Below, one piece after another: positions 1 to 8,597 of a DNA stretch of 15,494 nucleotides. Numbering within the stretch: position 1 is the first letter of the stretch; every line of letters starts with the position of its first letter. The stretch is from Tetrahymena elliotti 4EA. Lineage: Eukaryota > Ciliophora > Oligohymenophorea > Hymenostomatida > Tetrahymenidae. Position numbers and translations under genes: made by a program. The DNA is taken from assembly GCA_000231825.2 (NCBI GenBank), contig JH720302.1, forward strand, positions 54,738-70,231. Reading direction: 5' to 3'. The notes under the pieces are model-generated. The model searched no databases. It was not told the origin of the DNA and saw nothing but the letters and a program-made list of their open reading frames with translations.

Positions 1-660
1 AAGAGTCAAAGTTTAGAGATTAGATTATTTTGATAAGTCATATCCTAGTTTTTATACTCCCATCTCACCAATATTATTATTATTGTTAAAAATAAAATAA
101 TGAGAAAAACTTTAAAATTTGAATTAAACCAAAAAAACAATAAATAAAAATTAATGAATGAGTCATACAATTATTCAGCAAACAAACCAATTTAAATTAG
201 TTGCTTGCTCTTAAATTAGTATCTATATATATTCATTCAAAAATGGATTATTATTTCATAATATCAATTTTTACCTTAATTCAAGATCCAAAGTTTAGAG
301 ATTAGAACATTTTACTAACTCAAATCCTAGTTCTTATGGGCCAATTTCACCAATATTACTTTTTCTTTTAAAAAATTATAAAAATAAATATTGAAGAAAA
401 AAATATTTAAAAGAATTCGAGAAACATAATATTTGGAATTAAATCAAAACAATTACTTTAATTCAATTAAAGAGCCAAACAAATATTAAGTAAACTAATG
501 TAAATAACTGACCTCTAACAAGCTTATTGGTTTTAAAATGTATAATTAATATTGAAATTATATTTTTACTAGAGGTTAAGAGTTAAAGATTAGAGATTAG
601 AATATTTTGCTATTTATGATCCTAATTTCTATGCGATCAATTTTAAAATGCAAATAATGG
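1..660 (-). CDS. LRR-family gene, partial (runs off left edge), probably degenerating
   Basis: Three LRR-coding segments are read on the minus strand with TAA/TAG as Gln. The clearest is 275-364 (90 nt): the acceptor is AAAAG, the peptide contains NIGEIGPQELG and CSNLQTLDLEL, and the donor GTAAAA leaves a phase-2 split codon. This is the exon length and phase of the repeats in the gene at 3103-7615. The segment at the left edge encodes NNIGEMGVQKLGYDLSK then SNLQTLTL, but where the acceptor should lie (83-84) the sequence reads AA inside an AAT microsatellite. The nearest usable AG would start the exon at 109. The segment at about 570-660 encodes QKLGSQIAKYSNLQSLTLNL and ends at a phase-2 donor, but its NIG core reads ILK and no in-phase acceptor is visible. 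No kinase or other N-terminal domain was found upstream. I see homology to the LRR family. Loss of function is an inference; it could be a 5'-truncated copy. Confidence 0.6.
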
Positions 661-839
661 AAAATGTAAAAATTCAAAAGTCTAAGTTGTAAATGTAGAT
701 GAATCCTCTCTTTTTTATAGGGTAATGTCAAAAAAAAACTTTAATCTAAAAATATAAAGAAGCAAAAGGAGGAAAATATTCAAAGAAACAACTAACTTTA
801 CTTTTTTGTATTAGTATTTTAATGCGTAGATGAATTCAT

Positions 840-855
840 CACTCTTTAAAGAGTG
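840..855. repeat. Perfect 16-bp palindrome
   Basis: CACTCTTTAAAGAGTG is its own reverse complement. It lies next to a second, 8-bp palindrome, TGAATTCA (831-838). The words just to its left (GTAGATGAAT) recur near 696-705, followed by another CTCT run. The function is unknown. Confidence 0.6.
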
Positions 856-946
856 AGTGGTTGAATTAATAAAATAATTTTTTTAAATCAAAAAATAGAA
901 AAATATTGATGTTTTTAGACAATATAAAAGTACATCCTAATATAGT

Positions 947-1019
947 TCTATTAAATATCAAACTCGAATTTCTCCCTCTAAACGCGAAATCATTAATACA
1001 GCCATTAGACTAAGGTATT
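947..1019 (-). ncRNA. tRNA-like relic (A-box and B-box-like words)
   Basis: Read on the minus strand, TAGTCTAATGGC (1001-1012) resembles a tRNA D-arm/A box, and AATTCGAGTT (961-970) resembles a T-loop/B box. Their spacing is that of a tRNA body of about 73 nt. The patch is less AT-rich than its surroundings. Stems fitted by hand are poor: about 4 of 7 acceptor pairs and 3 of 5 T-stem pairs form, and there is no convincing anticodon stem. At best this is a decayed tRNA or tRNA-derived element, and it could be chance. Confidence 0.15.
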
Positions 1020-2463
1020 ATTAAATATTTTAACTCAAATTATAGAAAACTCATAGTAAAGCATTTTCTTTCTTAAGTTAGAAACTTAGTTAAATTATCA
1101 GGCAAATTAAATTACTGTTCTCGGCTCTTTTTTTTGGATTTTTAAGTATGCAATATTTTTTTATATATACCAGGTTTATTGAATAAAAAATGATTGAAGA
1201 ATAGTGTCTAAAAAATTTAGGCTTTTAGTTAAAATTTTTAGTAAATTTTTAATTTTAAAAATTAAAAAAAAGCAAATTAAAATTATTAGCAGTTGCCATA
1301 ATTTATAAATAAATCCTAATTTTTGATTAAAAAAATTATTCTAAAAACATTAATATTTAAAAAATTGTTCAGCTTTTTTTATATTTCAAGCAATTTAAGA
1401 AAGAAATTTTTCAGATAAAATTCCTTTTAAATATATTATTTTCTAAAATAAATAGCAATAATCAAATTTCTTAAGATACAAAAAAGGAAGTTGAAAAGCT
1501 ATTAAGAGAAAAATTATCTGGAAATGTAATATAAAAAGAATAAAAATATAAAAAAATATATTTAAAATAAATTTTATTTTAAAATAGATTTATCTTTGTT
1601 GATTAAATAAGTAGATACATAGATTATAATTAATATTTTAATAATTGATTGAACAATCTTGATAAAAGAGACCTATATGTAGATTGTTAAATAAAGATAA
1701 AGCAAATAAGTATTACTATTTGTATATTTTATTGTTATTTTTATTTTTGTATTTGTATTTAAATATTAATAAAAATATTGTTTTATCTCTTTTTTAATAT
1801 TTGAAAAATGATAGCATTTAGAGAATATTATTCAAATATATTTTTAAATTTATTATTAATATTATTAATTAAACTAATTTATTATTAATTTCATAATAAT
1901 TCGATTAATTTAAAAAAGTTACTATTTTTTTATATCTGAAATAACTATTTACTTTTTAATTTAGAAGGTAAGGTTATTAACAATCTTTTTATTAATTTTT
2001 TATTGTTAAAAATATTCAAATATTAAGTATTATCTTATAATAATTTAAAGAAGAAGAAGAAAATATATTTTTTTAATTGAATATTTATTCTCCAAATAAA
2101 AGAAATATTAAATATACTCATACTAATTATTTTAAAATTAAATAGAATTTTTAGGTTTAAAGAATGGTTCGTTTTTATATTTATCCAAAATATATGAAAT
2201 TTTAATTAAAATTTATAATTGATATTTATTGTTGTTTCTTAACTTTTCTTAAATCCAATTGTTGTTTAGCAAGATCATCATCCTTTAAGCAAAAGTATGT
2301 GATTCATATTTTAATATTTCTATCAACTATTCGATTTCAAATTTATTTAAAAAAAGAATAATATTTTTTGTTTCAAATTATTTCTTTGACTTTTGATTGA
2401 AATAATAAAATCATATTATACATTAAAATTTGATAAAAGTTAAAAATTCAAAAAAAAATTTGA

Positions 2464-2934
2464 ATTATTAATTTTCTTTCTTTTTTTGAGTAATATTAAT
2501 TTTTTTATTAAATTTTCTCATTATTTTTAAATATTTTCTAATATATTTTTAAAATATTCAATCCAGAAATTGAAATTTAACTGGTTGGCTCCATCATTTC
2601 AGCAGAATTTCAATTGATAATATATAGAATTGTTTTTACTGTATTTTATACATGTTCTTTTTTAGAATAATAAACAAAGATAAGTAAATTATCTATTCTT
2701 TTTATTTAAAGATCAGCATTTGAGTATTTTTATCAAGAACTTGAATAACTAAAAAAAGAAACTTTATTAATTTTAAAAAAATTTTTTAATACTTCTCTTA
2801 ATTCTAAATCATTACTTGAATCTGATCATTATCTCTTTTCAGAGTAAATAACCAAATTCTTGTAAGCTTCTACAATTATGATAGATTTAATGAATAAAAT
2901 TTAATAACAATAGATAAAGATAATAAATAATTGA
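2464..2934 (+). CDS. Weak candidate: terminal exon of an unrecognised plus-strand gene
   Basis: A 156-codon frame is open between TGA codons when TAA/TAG are read as Gln. Its second half looks protein-like: AFEYFYQELEQLKKETLLIL, then SLLESDHYLFSEQITKFLQA, with a Gln-rich tail before TGA at 2932-2934. The middle part is hydrophobic (LVGSIISAEFQLIIY). No ATG precedes these segments, so an upstream exon would be needed. A possible intron has its donor GTATGT at about 2296 and its acceptor CATCATTTCAG at about 2602. The exon before it has no ATG either, so no complete model could be built. I do not recognise a family. A frame of this length is only mildly surprising by chance here. Confidence 0.22.
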
Positions 2935-3102
2935 TAAAAATAAATTAAAAAATATTATACTATTATTTTATCCACAAATAAAATATATATTTGATAACAC
3001 TATGATTGTTTAATTGTGGAATTATTACAAATTTTCAAACAAACAATTAATTTTTAATATGATTCAAATCTATTTTCATTTTTTTCTTGAAAAAATCACT
3101 AA

Positions 3103-6100
3103 TCACCATTTCAATAATATTTTAATTAATCTTCTTGCTTTTGCAAGTTTTGACATTAATTGTTATGCTCCTGTTCTACCAATATTATTCGAACTTTTAA
3201 AAAATTAAAATAAAAAAAATTTTAAAGAAAGAAATATTAGAAATTCATTCATTACTGTTTTATTAATAAATATTTCTTAATTGCTAGCTATTTACTTTTT
3301 TTGTTTGTTTGTTTTTTTGTATTTAATTAATCATTTGCTTAAAACCTAATTAAGTAAGTATTTAAAAAAATTACCTAATATCAATTGTCAAAGAATTAAT
3401 ATTTTAGCACTTTTGTAAGCTCATTCCAATATTTTATGCCCCTTCTTGGTGAAGCTAATTTCTACTACTCAAAAATAAAAAATTAGTTTAGAAAAAAAGT
3501 AACAATAAATAAGAAAGTTTAAAGAAATAAGTCAACAAATATTAATTAAAAGCAGCTTTTATTTATTGATTTACTTATTTAATTTTGATCATTCTTTTAT
3601 ACTTAATTAATAATTAGCCTAAAAACCGAATTAAATAAGTATTTAACAAAATTACTCAAGTTTGAGGTCCAAAGAACTTATATTTTTGCACTTTTCTAAG
3701 CTCATTCCAATAATTTTTGCTCCTTCTACACCAAGATAATTTAAACTATACAAAAAATAACAAATTTGTTATAATTTGGTTTAAAAACAAAAGTGATAAT
3801 GAAAAATAAAAATAAGAAATAAAGAAATAAGTAAATAAATATATAAATTTATTGATTGATTCTTTGATCAATAAAAAACTATTTAAACAAAAGAAATTTA
3901 TTATTTTTTAATGGCTAATCATTTTCTTAAAAATCTAATTAAATCAGTATTTAAAAAAAATTACTAAAGATGGAGAGACAAAGAACTGATATTTTAGCAC
4001 TTTTCCAAACTCATTCCAATATTATTTACTCCTTCTGCACCGAGGCGATTATTGCTAATCAGAAAATAACAAATTTGTTTTGATTTAAAAAGGGGTGATA
4101 GATAATAATAGTGAAAGTAAGAAAAAAGAAAGAAGAAAATAAATTAAAATTGAATAGATGTTTGATGAATAAACAAATATTTAATCAAAGGAAATTTTAA
4201 CTACTTGCAACTAATTTACTTATTTACTATCTCTTATAATTAATTAATGAATTCTTTGCTTAAAAACATAATTTAATAAATATTTATCCAAATTACTCAA
4301 GATTGAGATTCAAAGAGTTGATATTTTGGCACTTCTCTAAGCTTAAGCCAATATTTTTTGCTCCTTATGTACCAACATAATTATCTCTAGTCAGAAAATA
4401 ATAAATTTATTTTACTTTTATTATATCAGATAAGAAAGTAAGAAATAAAGAATATACAAATTGATTGTTTATTGTTTGTTTAGTCAATAAATATTAAATC
4501 TAATCATTTGCTTAAAAACCTAATTAAATAAGTATTTAATAAAATACCTAAGATCAAGTTTCAAAGAAGTGATATTTTGGCACTTTTCTAAGCTCATACA
4601 AATAGTTTTTACTTCTTCAGCACCTAGATTATTGTAACTACTCAGAAATTAATAAATTTGTTTTCATTGGTTTTGAAAATAAGAAAGAAAGAAAATGTTT
4701 AATTTATTAATGTTTTGATTCATAAATAAATATTAAATCAAAATCAAGTTTGTACTTACTAGTTAATATTATCTATTTACTTACTTATTTAATTTCTTTT
4801 GTTCATTTGAATCGAGTTAACCTAAATTAATAAGTATTTAAAAAATTACCCAAGATTAAGATTCAAAGAACAGATATTTTGACATTTTTGTAAGATCATT
4901 CCAATACTTTTTACTGCTTCTTTATCAAAATTATTATCGCTACTCATTAAATAACAAATTTGTTTGAATAAGAAGTGATAGATAAGATAATCAAAGTAAG
5001 AATAAAGAAATAATTAAATGAATATATAAATTTATTGATTAATAAATTAATATTAATGAAAATTAGCTTTTCCATGCTAATGCTTACTTAGTTATTTGCT
5101 ATCTTTAGTTATTTCTTAATTAATTAATCATTGGCTTAAAAACCAAATTAAAAAAGTATTTAAGAAAATTACCTGAGATCAAGATCCAAAGAAGAGATAT
5201 TTTGGCATTTTTCTAAATTCATTCCAATATTTTTTGTTCCTTCTGATCCTAATTTATTTGCACTACTCAGAAAATAATAAATTTATTTTCATTTTTTTTT
5301 TGAAAAAAAGAATCTATCAAGAAATTGAAAGTAAGAAATATAAAAATAAATATTAAAATTATTTTATTCATTGCTTGATTAATAAGTAAAGAAAGATTTC
5401 ATCAAAAGTAGCTTTTACTTCCTTTCATACTTATTTATTTATTTACTTATTTACTTTATTTTGTACTTATTTAATCATTTACTGAAAATCCGAATTCACA
5501 AATATTTAACAAATTACCTGAGATTGAGATTCAAAGAAGTGATGTTTTAGCACTTTTCTAAGCTCCTTCCAATATTTTATGCTCCTATTGCACCAAGATT
5601 ATTTTTACTAATCAGAAAATAAGAAGTGATTTTATAAGAAAATTAAAAAAAAACATTAGAAAATAAATTTATTTATTTATTGTTTAACTCTTAAATATAA
5701 AGCCTTCTTTTATATATTTTGAATTAATTTTTATTGTTTTTTCTGCTTGAATAATTAATCCTTAAAGTCTTAATTAAAACAGTTTTTCATAAAATTACCT
5801 GAGATCAAGATTCAAAGAACTTATGTTTGGGCATTTTTCTAAGCTCATTCCTATATTCTTTACTCCTTCTGCTTCAATCTTATTATAACTATTCAAATAA
5901 TAAAAAATTTTTATTTATTTAAAATAAGGCGAGATAGATTAGAAAATTGGAAGTAAGGAAGAAATAAAGAAATAATAATCAAATGTTACTCTTAATTACT
6001 TCTTACTTATTATTTTTTTAATTTCTTTCTGTTTTTTTGAAATTAATAAATTGTAAAAAACCTAATTAAATAAGTAAGAATATACCCAAGATTGAGATTC

Positions 6101-6175
6101 AAAGAATTGATATTTTGGCACTTTTCTAAACTCATTCCAATTTCTTTTGCTTCTTTTGAACCAAGATTTTTCCAA
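3103..6175 (-). repeat. Tandem array of eleven one-exon-per-LRR units
   Basis: Ten 90-nt exons, in transcript order: 6086-6175, 5799-5888, 5518-5607, 5173-5262, 4850-4939, 4548-4637, 4297-4386, 3965-4054, 3656-3745 and 3375-3464. The last exon is 3103-3193 (91 nt with stop). All introns are phase 2 and roughly 160-255 nt long, giving units of about 250-345 bp. The introns resemble one another. Just inside each donor most carry a version of AATTAGGTTTTTAAGC about 25-45 nt downstream, then runs such as ATTTATT. Each exon encodes one LRR with the near-invariant words NIGMSLEKC and NI-SL-L-L. The similarity of the introns as well as the exons indicates duplication of whole exon-intron units. Confidence 0.88.
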
Positions 6176-7615
6176 CTACTCAAAAAAAACAAATTTAAAA
6201 TGATAGATAAGAAAATAATAATTAACAAAATTATTTAATCAAGAAAAACTAAAGCTTAAAAATTATTGAAGTTAAACTAATAAAAATTAAACATTTTCAA
6301 TTTATTATTTTTTTTATTAAGTGAGTCAAATATTACTCCTTAAATTATTTTAAACCAATTTTAAATTAGTTGCTTTTTTATATGAATTGAATTTCTAGAT
6401 GTTTGTTTAAAATTTTACCAAAGCTTTATTTCTACAACGTCATAATTTGCTGCTTGGAATATTTCATTTATCTTATTTATGCAAATTTTTCTTATTTATT
6501 TTTTAATTCTTAGCTTCTGAAGAGAATTCTCATTGATATCAAATAATGAATTTAAATCCTTGAGTAAAGTATTTGGCTGATTCATTAGATCTTTATTTGG
6601 TTCTACCATTTTGCAAAGTATCTTATTGACAAATTAAAATTCTTCACAGTTTTTCAATGAGGGAATTACTGCAAATAAGCTTTACTATTTCAATCCAATC
6701 TATTCCATAGGAGTAAGTCGTCTCGAAAGGAAAGCTTCAATTAAGATTTATCCAATTGAGTATACATCAACCTTTTAAATTTATTAATTTAAATTCACGT
6801 GTATGTAATATTATAAATACTGCTATTGTGTCAGGCTTTTACTAATTCATAACTTCAGGGGACTTATAATAATTATCAACCTCAATAGACTTTATAATTA
6901 CAAAAGAAATTAGTGCATTAATTTGATTAATTAATTTCTTTATTTTACATTCAAATTTTTCTAAGAAGAAGAATCTGTCATAATCTTAGTTAATCCATAA
7001 TCTGTTTTTTTATATGATAAGTATTTGAAAAATATATTTGGTACAATATATTAAATTTCATACCAATCAAGAATTTATTTTTTTATTTGCTAAATAAGAT
7101 ATTTTTAGGCTTAATATCCCTATGAGCGATACCCTATTCTTAGAGGAGAACCAAACTCTTTAACAACTGGTAAGCCATAGCCAAGACTTATTCCAAATCA
7201 AGTTTATTTAATTCAAGTATTGCTTTTAAATTGCCTATTATGATAACTTATTTTAATGATAATTATTTTGAAAATCTAAATTACAATCGCAAAGTTCAGA
7301 AACTATAGCAATTAATCCTTGCTAATCATCTTAAAATGTTTCAACAATTTGCAAAACATATTTCTCATTCTTAAGATTTTAGAGGATCTTGATTTCTTTA
7401 TCAAATTCTTGTAAATCAATCTCATTTTGTCCCTTAATCTTCTTAAGAATTTTAATTGCTACTTAGCAATATGATATTTGAGAAAATGCCTTAACTACCT
7501 AATAAGAGAAATTCCTTTTTCCTAATACCTACTGATATTCATATTGATTTTTGCTGAGGAAATCTTTAATTATTTTTTCCTCTAACTACTCTATTTAATC
7601 TACTTAATCAGCCAT
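3103..7615 (-). CDS. Protein kinase with C-terminal leucine-rich repeat array (complete, 16 exons)
   Basis: Predicted protein of about 655 residues in the ciliate code. Kinase exons are 7285-7615, 7064-7234, 6949-7001, 6821-6889 and 6419-6771; LRR exons follow to TGA at 3103-3105. The ATG at 7613-7615 is the first in frame after TGA near 7750. Kinase motifs are VAIK (K55), alpha-C Glu E74, HRDIKPKN (D150), DYG in place of DFG (D168), SPE (E197) and DVYSIG (from D210). The glycine loop is degenerate, with LGKRNFSYQVV retaining one glycine. The invariant Lys and Asp residues are kept, so catalysis is plausible, presumably on Ser/Thr. From about residue 326 come eleven LRRs with the consensus xNxIGxEGAKNIGMSLEKC then NISSLNLDL, resembling the ribonuclease-inhibitor type. 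No signal peptide or membrane span is visible, which suggests a cytosolic signalling protein sensing a ligand through its repeats. Every join keeps phase, and the total coding length is divisible by three. The ligand and substrate are unknown. Confidence 0.88.
6179..6418 (-). other. Linker intron between kinase exon and first LRR exon
   Basis: The donor GTAAAATT follows AAG CTT TG in phase 2, matching the LRR exons. The codon split across the intron encodes Cys. A second GT-containing option about 63 nt downstream (GTTTAA, near 6355) is also in phase, but it is a poorer donor and would break the fit to the repeat consensus. The intron contains a word (6321-6376) also found in introns of the left and right LRR genes: GAGTCA followed by AACCAATTTTAAATTAGTTGC-like sequence. 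Confidence 0.7.
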
Positions 7616-8597
7616 AAATCTGTCCTCTTTCTTTGCTATTTTATTTCCTGATTTATTTACGTATTTTCTACTTAAAAATTGAAAATTGTTAAATCTTTTT
7701 TAATTCTAAAAAATAAGAAATTAGGTTTAATCTGTTGTGAATATTAAAAATCATAACACTCCATTGATGATTTAAAAGCACTTTTTCAGAAAATAAATAC
7801 TCATTTATATACCATCATGCTACTTTTTACATGCATTTTTTAATTTTTCTAATAAAAATATTTAAAGACTAAAGAATACTAAATTAAAATACAGTTATGA
7901 ACATCAATTTTAACAATAGTGTTTTGGTAAAAAAGAGATGTCTTTAAAGAAATAATAAACATATTTAGATGCTAAATTAATTTGAAACATTTTAAGCTGG
8001 TCAAATAAGACATAAATTCATAAAAAGCTATTTATTTTAATAAAAATATGTTAATTTTTTTTCATACAAAAGAATATTACTAAGTATTACACTATTAACT
8101 ATTTGACAAAAAAAAATCCAGACTTCAACATGGTCAATCATAATATAAATCCAATACCCAATCAACTATATTTTATCATTAATAAATTAATCAGGGAAAA
8201 CATGTAATTTTAGTCTGAGAAAATATTGTAGAACGACCATATTGTGTGTTTAAATATATTTTCATGAAGAAAATAAATAAACCAAAATTTCTATCTTAAT
8301 TATTCAACAAGAAACATTAACTTATTTTTTCCTAAATTTTCCTATTCAAAAATTTTAATATTAAACCACTCTAACTACTAATATACTTCTTAATAACTAT
8401 CCTCATTTTATCAAATTTTTTTTTAAAAAAGGAAGATAAACTTAAAATTTTTAACTTAAGATTATCATTTATTTGTATTTATTCAAGCAAAACATAGAAA
8501 ATATATTATATATTATATTTAATACTTAGATCTTAATATATATAATCCTATTTAGTTATAGATTTTAATATTAAATTTGTTCATCTATTTAAATTTT
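7616..8597. other. Intergenic region between kinase-LRR start and amylase end
   Basis: This is the 5' flank of the kinase-LRR gene (right of 7615) and the 3' flank of the amylase gene (left of 8598), both on the minus strand. It is very AT-rich and holds no recognisable coding, RNA or repeat feature. The frame upstream of the kinase ATG stays open to a TGA near 7750 but contains no ATG. Confidence 0.6.

Larger units (their letters stand above)
661..2463. other. AT-rich stretch without a confident gene
   Basis: This region would have to hold the 5' part of the left LRR gene, but neither LRR nor kinase motifs were found on either strand. With TGA as the only stop, frames of 80-150 codons are expected by chance at this base composition. 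One such minus-strand frame, about 1968-2409, was not accepted. Two things stand out: a perfect 16-bp palindrome at 840-855, and a less AT-rich patch at about 947-1019 that resembles a decayed tRNA. Confidence 0.5.

Noticed and set aside
1968..2409. Minus-strand open frame of about 145 codons (FEIEQLIEILKYESH...) as the 5' exon of the left LRR gene
   Set aside because: It has no well-placed ATG or clear splice sites joining it to the LRR exons, and its composition drifts to low-complexity AT codons. This length is expected by chance when TGA is the only stop.
3194..6085. Regularly spaced direct repeats that might suggest CRISPR or satellite DNA
   Set aside because: The repeated part is a 90-nt protein-coding LRR exon with splice sites, the spacing is irregular (about 250-345 bp), and the genome is eukaryotic.
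6355..6418. Alternative donor GTTTAA extending the last kinase exon by about 63 nt
   Set aside because: It is in phase, but GTAAAA at 6418 is a better donor, and using it places the preceding peptide in register with the LRR consensus.
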